The notes: a model not told the origin generated them from the sequence alone. Positions 51,897-60,229 are shown, counted from the first letter of the stretch. The stretch is 64,000 bases of DNA from Micromonospora kangleipakensis (GCF_004217615.1 NZ_SHLD01000001.1:5580001-5644000), one strand, 5' to 3'. Numbers and translations are program-made.

Positions 51897-51899
51897 TAG
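50808..51899 (+). CDS. IS630-family DDE transposase, copy 1
   Basis: A 363-residue intact transposase. The N-terminus has paired helix-turn-helix domains ('ADGGSNTDVAAAVGVHLSTV', 'AERSGLSKSTVGRIWRDFGL') that bind the inverted repeats. The DDE triad is visible: 'VVLCVDEKSQIQAL' (first Asp), 'DVHLVCDNYGTHKT' (second Asp) and 'SSWINQVERWFGYL' (Glu), with the spacing of the IS630/Tc1/mariner superfamily, which cuts and pastes into TA. The stop codon TAG overlaps the right TA target. The product is identical to that of the inverted copy at 53402, so both are recent and probably active. Confidence 0.95.
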   Translation: MPRTGRPTPPLTLTDEERATLTRWSRRAKTAQVLAMRSRIILSCADGGSNTDVAAAVGVHLSTVGKWRRRFLKLRLDGVIDEPRPGRPASIGVDRVEEVVVATLEQTPRNATHWSRTSMAERSGLSKSTVGRIWRDFGLKPHLADTFKLSTDPQFIEKVVDVVGLYHNPPERAVVLCVDEKSQIQALDRSQPVLPMMPGMPERRTHDYVRNGITSLFAAFNIADGTVIGELHRQHRATEFKKFLATIDKAVPADLDVHLVCDNYGTHKTPAVRAWLARHPRFHMHFTPTGSSWINQVERWFGYLTEQKIRRGAHKSVHSLEADIRTWIADWNTNPRPFTWTKTAEEILESLARFCRRISDARH

Positions 51900-53402
51900 T
51901 GCTCTGACCACAAACGTTCGCCGGGTTGGTCGGGGTTGGGAAAATGTCGTAGGGGCGGTGTTGGCTCCGGTTCATGCCTCGCCGTCGAGATCCCGCCGCC
52001 CCGCGGGTCATGCATCGCACCGCACGCGTCCGGTTGCGGGTGACGCCCGGCCAGCGACGGCGGTGTTTCGGGCTGCTGCGCTCCGCCGGTGATGTGTGGC
52101 CGTGTGTGCTGGAGGTCAACGCGTGGTGCCACCGCCGCCGCGACGCGCCGCTGGTCGCCTATCAACAGCTGTGCCGGGAGTTGGCCGCATCCGGGCCGGG
52201 CACGTTCGCCGAACTGGACACCACCGGCGCCCGGTCGGTGTTGCGCCGGTTCTCCGATGCGTGGTTCGCGGCGGCGAAACGCCGCAAGGACGGTGACCTG
52301 TCGGCCCGGTTCCCCGTCGCCGGCGGGGGTTGGTACCGGTGCGCTGGTACCACGGCACGTTCACCCTCGACGGGCGTTGGGTCCGGATCCCGACCGCGAA
52401 AGGTACGTCGCCGTTGTGGGTGCGCCTGGCGCGCGACGTGCCGTATCCGGTCGAGCAGGTCCGGTCGGTCACCCTGCTGTGTGAGGGTGGCCGCCTGTTC
52501 CTGGACGTGACCGCTGAGGTGCCGGTGGCGGTCTACCCGCCCGGTGAGCAACCGGATCCGGCCCGGGTGGGCGGGGTGGATCTGGGGATCATCCACCCGT
52601 ACGCCGTGGCCGGCCCGGACGGGGAGGGGTTGTTGGTGTCGGGGCGGGCGATCCGCGCCGAGCACCGCATGCACCTGGCCGACACCAAAGCCCGCCGCCG
52701 CGCCGTGGCACGTCGGGCGCCGAAGCGGGGTGAGAAGGGGTCGCGGCGGTGGCGGCAGTACCGGCGTCGGGCACGCCTGGTGGAGGGCCGGCACCGGCGG
52801 CGGGTGCGGCAGGCCCAGCACGAGGCCGCCCGCAGCGTGGTCTCGTGGGCGGTGGGTCAGCGGGTGGGTGTGTTGCACGTCGGTGATCCCCGCGGAGTGT
52901 TAGACCTTCCTGTCGGGCGGCGGCACAACCTGCGGTTGCGGCAGTGGCAGATCGGCCGGCTCCTGCAGGTCCTCACCGACAAGGCCACCCTCGCCGGCAT
53001 CAGCGTTCGGCTGGTCGACGAGCGTGGCACGTCCTCCACCTGCCCCGCCTGCCGAATGCGGGTATCGAAGCCGCGTGGGCGGACCCTGTCCTGCCCGCAC
53101 TGCGCATTTTCCGGGCACCGCGACCTCGTCGCGGCCGCCAGCATCGCCACCCGCACCCCGGCGGCGGATCCACCACCCTGGCAGCGGTTGTGCTGCCGGA
53201 GGTGGTCACGCACCGTCGAGCCGGCCGGCATCTGCCCGGTGCCGGCCGGTCCCGACGTGACCCCCGCCGCCCTTCAAGGGCGGCGCGAGGATCAGTTGGC
53301 CCGCGGAGGCCCGCCCCACCAACCGGTGGGGAGTCGCTCGCCCAACAGGCGAGGATCCACAACACCCACCGGAAACCCGGTGAACGTTAGTGGACACCGC
53401 AC
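51899..53402 (+). mobile_element. TnpB (IS200/IS605/IS607-type) element with terminal inverted repeats
   Basis: A 1,504-bp element bounded by TA on both sides. Its left end (GTGCTCTGACCACAAACGTT) and right end (GTGCGGTGTCCACTAACGTT, read inward) are imperfect inverted repeats of about 30 bases, unusual because IS605/IS607 elements have no terminal inverted repeats. It has no transposase of its own, only tnpB. A 148-bp version at 25542 keeps both ends. Confidence 0.7.
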
Positions 53403-53481
53403 TAGTGTCGTGCGTCAGAAATTCGCCTACAAAAGCGTGCCAGTGATTCGAGGATCTCCTCGGCGGTTTTGGTCCAGGTGA
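51974..53481 (+). pseudogene. TnpB RNA-guided nuclease gene, frameshifted
   Basis: From ATG 51974 the first 118 codons give the N-terminal TnpB domain ('VMHRTARVRLRVTPGQRRRC' to 'DLSARFPVAGGG'). The protein continues in another frame from about 52330 ('PVRWYHGTFTLDGRWVRIPT'), so one base is lost or gained near 52320-52332. The rest has RuvC-I 'RVGGVDLGIIHPYAVAG' (Asp), a Lys/Arg-rich bridge helix, 'VLHVGDPRGVLDLP' at the RuvC-II position (Gly-Asp instead of the usual Glu), a four-Cys zinc ribbon ('STCPACRMR', 'LSCPHCAFSGH') and RuvC-III 'HRDLVAAASIA' (Asp). The frame has no stop inside the element and runs into the IS630 copy to 53481. TnpB proteins cut DNA next to a motif using a guide from the element's right end; this copy is probably inactive. 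Confidence 0.8.
53325..53402 (+). ncRNA. Candidate omega/right-end guide RNA of the TnpB element
   Basis: The right end of the element, shared with the miniature copy (25612-25689), contains the hairpin CTCGCC-CAACA-GGCGAG; the other copy has the same stem around a different, longer loop. A second possible stem is ACCGG/CCGGT. In TnpB systems the guide RNA scaffold maps to this end and reads out into flanking DNA. The RNA itself is inferred. Confidence 0.5.
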
Positions 53482-54493
53482 AGGGCCTGGGGTTGGTGTT
53501 CCAGTCTGCGATCCAGGTGCGGATGTCGGCTTCCAGGCTGTGAACGCTCTTGTGGGCGCCGCGGCGGATCTTCTGCTCTGTGAGGTAGCCGAACCAGCGT
53601 TCGACCTGGTTGATCCAGGAGGAACCGGTCGGTGTGAAGTGCATGTGGAAGCGGGGATGGCGGGCCAGCCAGGCCCGCACGGCGGGGGTCTTGTGGGTGC
53701 CGTAGTTGTCGCAGACCAGGTGCACGTCCAGATCGGCTGGGACGGCCTTGTCGATCGTGGCCAGGAACTTCTTGAACTCGGTCGCGCGGTGCTGGCGGTG
53801 CAGTTCGCCGATGACGGTGCCGTCGGCGATGTTGAACGCGGCGAACAGGCTGGTGATGCCGTTGCGGACGTAGTCGTGGGTGCGCCGTTCGGGCATGCCG
53901 GGCATCATCGGCAGCACCGGCTGGGACCGGTCCAGGGCCTGGATCTGCGACTTCTCATCCACGCAGAGCACCACGGCCCGTTCGGGCGGGTTGTGGTAGA
54001 GCCCGACCACGTCGACGACCTTCTCGATGAACTGCGGATCCGTGGAGAGCTTGAACGTGTCGGCCAGATGCGGCTTGAGGCCGAAGTCCCGCCAGATCCG
54101 CCCGACGGTGGACTTCGACAGTCCGGACCTCTCCGCCATGGAGGTACGCGACCAGTGGGTGGCGTTACGTGGCGTCTGCTCCAAGGTGGCGACGACGACC
54201 TCTTCGACCCGGTCCACACCGATGGACGCAGGACGGCCCGGTCGCGGCTCATCGATCACTCCGTCCAGGCGCAGCTTCAAAAATCGCCGACGCCATTTGC
54301 CCACCGTGGACAGATGAACGCCCACAGCCGCCGCCACATCAGTGTTCGAGCCGCCATCGGCACAGGACAGAATGATCCGGGAACGCATCGCGAGGACCTG
54401 CGCCGTCTTCGCCCGCCGCGACCATCGGGTCAACGTCGCACGTTCTTCATCAGTCAACGTCAGCGGCGGGGTGGGACGCCCAGTCCTCGGCAT
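53402..54493 (-). CDS. IS630-family DDE transposase, copy 2
   Basis: Encodes exactly the same 363-residue protein as the gene at 50808, in the opposite orientation, with the same DDE residues ('VVLCVDEKSQIQAL', 'DVHLVCDNYGTHKT', 'SSWINQVERWFGYL'). Its start ATG is at 54493 and its stop TAG at 53402-53404 overlaps the TA junction with the TnpB element. Identity indicates very recent duplication or gene conversion between the arms. Confidence 0.95.
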   Translation of the reverse strand: MPRTGRPTPPLTLTDEERATLTRWSRRAKTAQVLAMRSRIILSCADGGSNTDVAAAVGVHLSTVGKWRRRFLKLRLDGVIDEPRPGRPASIGVDRVEEVVVATLEQTPRNATHWSRTSMAERSGLSKSTVGRIWRDFGLKPHLADTFKLSTDPQFIEKVVDVVGLYHNPPERAVVLCVDEKSQIQALDRSQPVLPMMPGMPERRTHDYVRNGITSLFAAFNIADGTVIGELHRQHRATEFKKFLATIDKAVPADLDVHLVCDNYGTHKTPAVRAWLARHPRFHMHFTPTGSSWINQVERWFGYLTEQKIRRGAHKSVHSLEADIRTWIADWNTNPRPFTWTKTAEEILESLARFCRRISDARH

Positions 54494-54539
54494 CCCACCA
54501 CCATACCCACTTATCAGACGAATTTCTGACGCACCACAC
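53405..54539 (-). mobile_element. IS630-family insertion sequence, copy 2 (inverted)
   Basis: Same ends and length as copy 1, reversed; TA at 53403-53404 and 54540-54541. The outer TA forms the TAG stop codon of the adjacent minus-strand gene, whose stop would also be TAG without the insertion. Confidence 0.9.
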
Positions 54540-54904
54540 TAGCCATTGAACTGTTCCCAGTCGAGGCGAGAGCGTAGGGGCCGCAGGGCTGAGCGTTGCC
54601 GGCTGCCGACGCTCAGCCAGATACCACTCTCGCCGTAGTCGGCGGCCATGGCGACCAGTCCGGGAGCCACCCAATGGCGCGCCGGGTCGCCAGGTACACG
54701 CATCGGCTGCAGCGGGACGGGAACCAGATCCTCGACGAACCGGTCCAGCACCTCCGTGGTGACCGTGGCGAAGCCGGTGAACGGTGAGGTGCTCACCGCT
54801 TCGTTGAGGGCGAACTGGAGCAGCCCCGGTTGGTCACCTGGAAGGACAGCACTCCCACCATGACAGATCACCAGCTTGACGTCATTGGCGGCGTCGACGC
54901 CCAC
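54539..54904 (-). CDS. Hypothetical protein
   Basis: The minus frame is open from 55078, but its first part lies antisense to a repeated gene fragment, so the start is placed tentatively at GTG 54904 ('VGVDAANDVKLVICHGGSAV'), giving 121 residues. The body looks like a compact domain ('GLLQFALNEAVSTSPFTGFA', 'DRFVEDLVPVPLQPMRVPGD', 'LVAMAADYGESGIWLSVGSR'). No family recognised. Its TAG stop lies at the outer TA of the IS630 copy, so the insertion just missed the coding sequence. Could be an immunity- or sensor-like small protein, but nothing supports a specific role. Confidence 0.5.
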   Translation of the reverse strand: MGVDAANDVKLVICHGGSAVLPGDQPGLLQFALNEAVSTSPFTGFATVTTEVLDRFVEDLVPVPLQPMRVPGDPARHWVAPGLVAMAADYGESGIWLSVGSRQRSALRPLRSRLDWEQFNG

Positions 54905-54984
54905 GCTTGCAGCCCTTGCCGCGCCGGGGCGGAGCGCTCGTACTGCACACTCTCTGCCCGGTAGCCACATAACCTCAAGCGGGT

Positions 54985-55181
54985 GGACGTGCTGCTGCGC
55001 GGCGGGCCAGGCGACGATCAAGTCGTCCCGGGAGGCGGGGAGACTGTTGTTGTGGCGAGCCTGCCTGTACGAGATCACGCCGGCGGTGGATCACCGGCAG
55101 GGACGGGACCTGCGCGTGTACCACCACCGCCCCGACTGCTGCGAGCCATACGGGCGAGGCTCCGAAGACCGCTGCGAGTAA
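54985..55181 (+). pseudogene. Decayed small gene, copy 1 (related to 60230)
   Basis: Translates as 'VDVLLRGGPGDDQVVPGGGE', then, after a one-base insertion near 55043, 'LWRACLYEITPAVDHRQGRD' and 'VYHHRPDC'. The same protein is encoded without the shift at 60273-60440 ('ADLLLRGGPGDGHIVPGGGE', 'LWQACLYEITPAVEHRRGRD'). I do not recognise the family. The conserved reading frame across both copies shows it was a real gene. Confidence 0.55.
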
Positions 55182-55230
55182 CTCGTATCTCCTGGGGGCA
55201 CCCCGGGTGGCACGTTCGCCGCTCGGTCTC

Positions 55231-55707
55231 CTAGCAGTCGTCCTGCTTCCACTTGCCGTCTTCCCGGACCCACGGCTCCTTGGTCTGGTTCAGTGCAGGC
55301 ACGTCGTACGTGTAGGTCACTCGAGCGAGATCACCCGAAATTTGTGCATCGAAGGTCTTGAGCGGCATTGCCTTGCCGTACATCTGCTTGGCCGCGGTCA
55401 GCATGCCGGTGAACTCGCTGAGGGTCACGCGATCCTTGCACCTGGCGGAGAACAGGTCGTACGCGACGGTGGGCTTCGCGTCGAGGAAGGCGTCCGAGTA
55501 CCCCACCACCGCCTGGCGAAGCTCCTCCTGCCCGGCAGGTGCCTGGGCGGTCGGGCTGGCGGCGGCACTTGACGACGCGGTCGCCGAAGGAGCCGCGGAT
55601 GACGAGGGCGCAGAGGCGTCTGGCTTGTCGGCGTTGCCCGCGCATGCGGTCAGAGGCAGAGCGAGAAGAGGCATTACGATCATAGCGTTGCGGATCATGG
55701 CGCGCAC
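55231..55707 (-). CDS. Small lipoprotein of unknown function
   Basis: A 158-residue product from ATG 55707 with a lipoprotein signal peptide ('MIVMPLLALPLTACAGNADK', lipobox LTAC, Cys about residue 22), a Ser/Ala/Pro-rich linker of about 40 residues, and an NTF2-like/DUF4878-like domain ('ELRQAVVGYSDAFLDAKPTV', 'LFSARCKDRVTLSEFTGMLT', 'LARVTYTYDVPALNQTKEPW') ending 'VREDGKWKQDDC', as many actinobacterial lipoproteins with this fold do. Probably exposed on the outer face of the membrane. Role unknown. Confidence 0.8.
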   Translation of the reverse strand: MRAMIRNAMIVMPLLALPLTACAGNADKPDASAPSSSAAPSATASSSAAASPTAQAPAGQEELRQAVVGYSDAFLDAKPTVAYDLFSARCKDRVTLSEFTGMLTAAKQMYGKAMPLKTFDAQISGDLARVTYTYDVPALNQTKEPWVREDGKWKQDDC

Positions 55708-55823
55708 GGTACTGCCGCGACACGCCTCGATACCCGACGGGATCCCCTGCCGCGCCAGGCAGCTGGCGAGTCTGCGCTGGTGACGGCCTGGACGCCGACG
55801 GCAAGACTCACAGGATGGCGATC

Positions 55824-56477
55824 ATGACTACATCCATAGAACCCGGCGACGAACCCGGGCGACGCGCGACGCCGCCAACCGAGCTCATCGCGGAGGCAGC
55901 ACGGCACCCGGGGGGTTCCGTTGCCGAGATCGACCGCACGCTGATCAGTGACCCAAACGGTTACATCCCCGGCGAAGCCGTTCGAGGCATGTGGAAGGTC
56001 GACGCCATCGGCCAGCTCACCGGCGAGTTCCAGCCCAACCCGAGCTACGGGCCTGCGCGGGACGACTTCACCAAGCTTCTTGCCACCGATCATTGGCTCG
56101 ACTGGCTCGGACACGATCCGGCTGCGACGATCCGAGAATCCGTAGCCGAGATCATCGATCAGCAGGTACCGGGCGCGACCGTGCGATGGATGAAGATCAC
56201 CGAGGAGCCGCGGTACCTCACCGCTGGACGGCGTGCCCCCGATGACCCGGACAGCTTGATCGTTACTCGTGCCGCCTTGGCCGCGTCTTTCGCCATTGGT
56301 GTCGACTCGCCGTCCGGTCGCTACGACATCCTGTGGGGCGTCTACAGCATCGCCGTCGTCGGTCTTGATTCCGGCACGCGTGCCCGCAGCCGGGCGTGGT
56401 TCGACCTTTGGACCCCGCTGGATGCGGCCGAACAACAACTCCGCACCCGCATCGCCGAGGTCGAACCGCCAAGCTGA
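55824..56477 (+). CDS. Hypothetical protein, 217 aa
   Basis: Start chosen at ATG 55824 ('MTTSIEPGDEPGRR'), which has AGGA eight bases upstream; ATG 55815 in the same frame is possible. The product is soluble, with well-mixed composition ('PNGYIPGEAVRGMWKVDAIG', 'SYGPARDDFTKLLATDHWLD', 'IADQQVPGATVRWMKITEEP'-like stretch and 'RYDILWGVYSIAVVGLDSGT'). No signal peptide, membrane helix or motif I know. It is divergent from the lipoprotein gene. Coding potential is good but function cannot be proposed. Confidence 0.65.
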   Translation: MTTSIEPGDEPGRRATPPTELIAEAARHPGGSVAEIDRTLISDPNGYIPGEAVRGMWKVDAIGQLTGEFQPNPSYGPARDDFTKLLATDHWLDWLGHDPAATIRESVAEIIDQQVPGATVRWMKITEEPRYLTAGRRAPDDPDSLIVTRAALAASFAIGVDSPSGRYDILWGVYSIAVVGLDSGTRARSRAWFDLWTPLDAAEQQLRTRIAEVEPPS

Positions 56478-56567
56478 CTTGTCGGGCGCCTAACTGTCCG
56501 AGGCCAGACGGCCCTGTCCCGGCTTGTGATCACCTGGGAGACGGTTGAGGAGGTCCTGGGTGACGTG

Positions 56568-56672
56568 GCGCCAGGCGGCGCGCGCGACGGCGGGGATGCA
56601 ACCGTGTGTGGCGAAACAAGTGGCCAGATCGATCAGGAATCGAGAAGTGCGGGTCATGGAGCCGCACCTAGC
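56568..56672 (+). repeat. Duplicated AraC-tail segment upstream of the first VOC gene
   Basis: This stretch (GGCGGGGATGC, GTGTGTGGCGAAACA, CAGGAATCGAGAAG, GAGCCGCA-CTAGC) is about 85-90% identical by eye to 57847-57935, the 3' end of the AraC gene just before the second VOC gene. It marks an old tandem duplication of an AraC-VOC unit in which the first AraC gene has been lost. Confidence 0.7.
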
Positions 56673-56681
56673 ATGATCTTC

Positions 56682-57092
56682 ATGGACGTCACCATTCACA
56701 CGAGCTTCCTCCCGCATGTCGACCCGGACGCCTCCCTGACCTTCTACCGCGACGCCCTCGGCTTCGAGGTCCGCAGCGACGTCGGACAGGGCAAGATGCG
56801 TTGGATCACGGTCGGCCCCGTCGACCAGCCCGGCACGTCCATCCTCCTGGCGCCGCCGGCCGCCGACCCTGGGGTCACCGAGGACGAGCGCCGCACCATC
56901 GCCGAGATGATGGCCAAGGGCACCTACGGCTGGATCCTGCTGGCCACCCGGGACCTCGACGGCACCTTCGAGAAGCTGCAGGCCGGCGACGCCGAGGTGG
57001 TCCAGGAGCCGACCGAGCAGCCGTACGGCGTCCGCGACTGCGCCTTCCGCGATCCCGCGGGCAACCTGATCCGCATCCAGGAGCTTCGCTGA
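56682..57092 (+). CDS. VOC-superfamily (glyoxalase/dioxygenase-like) protein
   Basis: A 136-residue protein starting at ATG 56682 (or ATG 56673). It has the single-module pair of beta-alpha-beta-beta-beta units: 'VDPDASLTFYRDALGFEVRS', 'KMRWITVGPVDQPGTSILLA', 'YGWILLATRDLDGTFEKLQA' and the terminal 'RDCAFRDPAGNLIRIQELR', the classic VOC signature with a Glu metal ligand at the end. Enzymes of this fold act as lyases, dioxygenases or drug-binding resistance proteins; this group of small proteins is unassigned. Next to it is an UvrA-like remnant, then an AraC regulator and a second VOC gene. Confidence 0.9.
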   Translation: MDVTIHTSFLPHVDPDASLTFYRDALGFEVRSDVGQGKMRWITVGPVDQPGTSILLAPPAADPGVTEDERRTIAEMMAKGTYGWILLATRDLDGTFEKLQAGDAEVVQEPTEQPYGVRDCAFRDPAGNLIRIQELR

Positions 57093-57125
57093 GCCGTCCG
57101 GTCATCGATTCGGCCATGATGGCCG

Positions 57126-57430
57126 GCGTCGCGACCACCTGCGAAGAATGCTGCGGCCAGCGCTTCCGGGCCGCTGTCCTCGAGCACACCCTCGGCGGCT
57201 GCACCATCGCAGAGGTGCTCGCGCTGTCGGCCGCCGAGGCCGAGGCGTTCTTCGCCGAGGGGGAGGCGCGCCCGCCGGCCGCCCCACAAGGGCGGCGTCT
57301 ACATCCTCGCCGAGCCGACCACCGGCCTCCGTCTGGCCGACGTCGAGCAGTTGCTCGGTCTGCTCGACCGGCTCGTCGACTCCGGCAAGTCGGTCATCGT
57401 CATCGAGCACCTCGCCGCCTGCTCGGCAGG
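57126..57430 (+). pseudogene. UvrA-like ABC ATPase, internally deleted remnant
   Basis: The first part reads '[20 protein letters not shown]', then '[20 protein letters not shown]', the second-zinc-finger region of the UvrA paralogues found beside VOC genes in actinomycetes. A frameshift near 57280 joins it directly to '[20 protein letters not shown]' and '[13 protein letters not shown]', the Walker B and D-loop region. The ABC signature motif between them is deleted, and both ends are truncated. Confidence 0.8.
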
Positions 57431-57471
57431 TAACCCAGATGCTCGCGGACATCGATGAAAGGAGTTCTCTC

Positions 57472-57936
<465 letters not shown>

Positions 57937-57941
57937 TGGCC

Positions 57942-58568
57942 ATGGCATCCATCGAATCCGTCACCCTCGACGTGGCCGACCCCACGGCCGCCAACCGCTT
58001 CTACACCGCCGCCTTCGGCTTGGACACGCAGATAGGCCTGCGGGCCTCGGAGGCACCGACGACCGGCTTCCGTGGGTTCACGCTGGCGCTCACGGTGTCC
58101 CAGCCGGCCACCGTCAACGGCCTCATCGGCGCCGCCCTGGACGCCGGTGCCACGCCGCTGAAGCCTGCCGCGAAGTCGCTCTGGGGCTACGGCGGTGTCG
58201 TACAAGCCCCGGACGGGACAATTTGGAAGGTCGCGACCTCGGCGAAGAAGGACACCGGCCCGGCCACCCGGCAGATCGACGAGATCGTGCTCCTGCTGGG
58301 AGTCGCGGACGTGGCCGCGAGCAAGCGGTTCTACGTCGAGCGCGGCCTTGCCGTGGCGAGGAGCTTTGGCCGCATGTACGTCGAGTTCGCTGCTGGGTCG
58401 AGTCCCGTCAAGCTGGCGCTGTACAGGCGGCGTGCCCTTGCCAAGGACGTCGGCGTCGCTCCCGACGGCACCGGATCGCACCGGCTCATGATCGGCGGCG
58501 ATGCCGGGCCTTTCACCGACCCGGACGGGTTTGCATGGGAGGCCGCATCGCTGGCACCCACGCCCTGA
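57942..58568 (+). CDS. Two-module VOC-superfamily protein
   Basis: A 208-residue protein starting at ATG 57942 (ATG 57936 overlaps the AraC stop). It has two VOC modules: the first, 'IESVTLDVADPTAANRFYTA' to 'VVQAPDGTIWKVATSAKKDT', and the second, 'IDEIVLLLGVADVAASKRFY' to 'AGPFTDPDGFAWEAASL'. This arrangement is common downstream of short AraC genes. The fold supports metal-dependent isomerase or dioxygenase chemistry or drug binding; substrate unknown. Translationally coupled to the AraC gene. Confidence 0.9.
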   Translation: MASIESVTLDVADPTAANRFYTAAFGLDTQIGLRASEAPTTGFRGFTLALTVSQPATVNGLIGAALDAGATPLKPAAKSLWGYGGVVQAPDGTIWKVATSAKKDTGPATRQIDEIVLLLGVADVAASKRFYVERGLAVARSFGRMYVEFAAGSSPVKLALYRRRALAKDVGVAPDGTGSHRLMIGGDAGPFTDPDGFAWEAASLAPTP

Positions 58569-58691
58569 TGTGTCACTGCTGCCTGCCCTACCTGGCCGCC
58601 GATGACGAGACGGCCGCCGGGTGAGCCGACTGATGACCGATGGAGCCCCTCCCTTGGAGGAAGGGCTCTCTACGAAGTGACTGGAGGAAGC

Positions 58692-59147
58692 ATGACGGGC
58701 GCCCCGCCGCGTGGGCTTGAGGAGAGGCTGCTGGACACTCGCGCGAAACTGGAGAGCGACGTCGATCTCTGGGTCGCGACGTCGGGCTCCCCGGGCGGCG
58801 TCCACCTCATCCCGCTCTCGTACCTCTGGGACGGGACCGCGTTCCTCATCTCGACGTCGCGCGCCTCGGTCACCGGCCGCAACCTCCTGGCGGACGGTCG
58901 GGTGCGACTCAGCCTTGGGCCGACGCGCGACGTCGTCGTCGTCGACGGCACCGCCGAGCCGGTGGATATCGCCGACCTCGGCCCGGGGACGGGCGACGCG
59001 TTCGCGACCAAGACCGGTTTCGACCCGCGCGAGCTCGACGAGCCCTACCAATACTTCCTGATCCGGCCGCGGCGTATCCAGGCCTGGCGGGAGGCGAACG
59101 AGCTGCAGGGACGCGTCCTCATGCGCGACGGCCGCTGGCTCGGCTGA
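58692..59147 (+). CDS. Pyridoxamine 5'-phosphate oxidase-fold protein (flavin/F420-binding)
   Basis: A 151-residue protein from ATG 58692 with GGAGGAAG upstream. The split-barrel features are present: 'DLWVATSGSPGGVHLIPLSY', 'AFLISTSRASVTGRNLLADG' and 'RVRLSLGPTRDVVVVDGTAE', followed by 'YFLIRPRRIQAWREANELQG'. In actinomycetes this family usually binds F420 or FMN and reduces small molecules. 124 bp after the VOC gene, so possibly but not certainly co-transcribed. Confidence 0.88.
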   Translation: MTGAPPRGLEERLLDTRAKLESDVDLWVATSGSPGGVHLIPLSYLWDGTAFLISTSRASVTGRNLLADGRVRLSLGPTRDVVVVDGTAEPVDIADLGPGTGDAFATKTGFDPRELDEPYQYFLIRPRRIQAWREANELQGRVLMRDGRWLG

Positions 59148-59309
59148 CCGTCGCACGGGAACGCACCCGCCCCCCGGCGAGCGGTGCGGGTAAGGACGTG
59201 GACTTCCAGCGGGGACTCCGCACTCGGATCGAACAGGGCTGACGCATCTCAGACCGCTCCAGCACCGACCTTCGTCGGGAGAAGCACGTAACACCCGGTG
59301 ATCGTCGGC

Positions 59310-59360
59310 GGCCAGTTGTCTCCCCAGCAACTGGCCTCCGGTGGGGAATTCCAACTGGCC
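59310..59360. repeat. GGCCAGTTG inverted repeat with a third copy
   Basis: GGCCAGTTG (59310-59318) and CAACTGGCC (59328-59336) form a nine-base stem with a 9-base loop; CAACTGGCC recurs at 59352-59360. The spacing resembles a LysR-type operator or a terminator. It lies between the flavoprotein gene and the LysR remnant. Confidence 0.4.
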
Positions 59361-59394
59361 GCTGTCACGCCTCGGACCCGCACAGCGGGGCGGG

Positions 59395-60027
59395 CGGAAG
59401 GGCGCTGCGGCTCGGGCTACCGCTGGAGCTACCCACGGGTCTGCTGTCCCGGCCGCTCGCCGACCTTGCCGCGAACTACCCGGATACGAGGGTTCAGGCA
59501 CTTCACATGTCCACCGCGGCACAGCTCGCTGCGCTGCGGGCCGGGGAATCGATGTCGGGCTGGTGCGGGAACACCCGACCGGCCCGGACCTGGACGCCGT
59601 GCTGGTCGTCGAGGAACGCCTGGGCGTGCTACTGGCCACCGACCAAGCCGCGAAGCTGGCCGGGCCCGACGGGATCCGACTGGACGCACTCGCCGGGCTG
59701 GACTGGGTCGGTTTCCCCCGTGCCGGAAGCCCCGCCTGGTGCGACGAGCTCACCGCGATCCTGCGCAGCCACGGTCTGGATCTTGGACCCACCCCGCCCA
59801 AGGGACAGGAACTGATCGCCGAGGTGAAACTCGCGGCCGTGGCAGCCGGCGGGGCCTTCGCCCTCGCACCGCCCAACTGGTCGGCACCGATCCCGGAGTC
59901 CATCACCTGGGCGCCGCTGGCCGGGCATCCGCTGGTCCGGCGCACCTGGGCGGTATGGCCCGCCTGTTCGCGCCGCCGCGACCTTGGCCAGCTCATCGCC
60001 GCCCTTGAGTATCGGGAGTCGGAGTAG
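59395..60027 (+). pseudogene. LysR-family regulator lacking its DNA-binding domain
   Basis: Codes for the effector-binding domain only: 'LRLGLPLELPTGLLSRPLAD', 'TRVQALHMSTAAQLAALRAG', then, after a one-base loss near 59552, 'VGLVREHPTGPDLDAVLVVE' and 'GLDWVGFPRAGSPAWCDELT' to 'LGQLIAALEYRESE'. The N-terminal HTH of about 90 residues is absent, and the frameshift breaks the remainder. Not functional as a regulator. Confidence 0.8.
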
Positions 60028-60229
60028 GCCCGGCAGGGCGACGACTGCTCCCCTTATGGCTGCCATAAGCTGCTCGAACCGCCCAACGGGAAAGCTTCAG
60101 CCCGGCCCGAGGCATCGCCACGATCTCGGCAACGGGTTGGCTCGCGATTTTCACCCGGTGCCCGGATTGGCGGGCTTCCCGCTCCGTCACTTCTACGGTC
60201 GCCAGCGGCGGGGTCATATAGAGTGCTCG

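Larger units (their letters stand above)
50762..54539. mobile_element. Composite structure: inverted IS630 pair around a TnpB element
   Basis: Two 1,135-bp IS630 copies in opposite orientation lie at 50762-51896 and 53405-54539. Each is flanked by TA, and each directly abuts one terminal TA of the TnpB element at 51899-53402. Joining the outer flanks (TTGGC-TA-GCCATTG) restores a continuous sequence, so the whole unit may have moved as one. Confidence 0.75.

Noticed and set aside
53540..54529. Plus-strand 329-codon frame within IS630 copy 2
   Set aside because: It is the antisense shadow of the transposase and appears identically opposite copy 1.
59298..60008. Alternative plus frame over the LysR remnant
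   Set aside because: Only its first 25 residues look protein-like; the rest is Arg/Pro-rich, while the other frames match a LysR effector domain.
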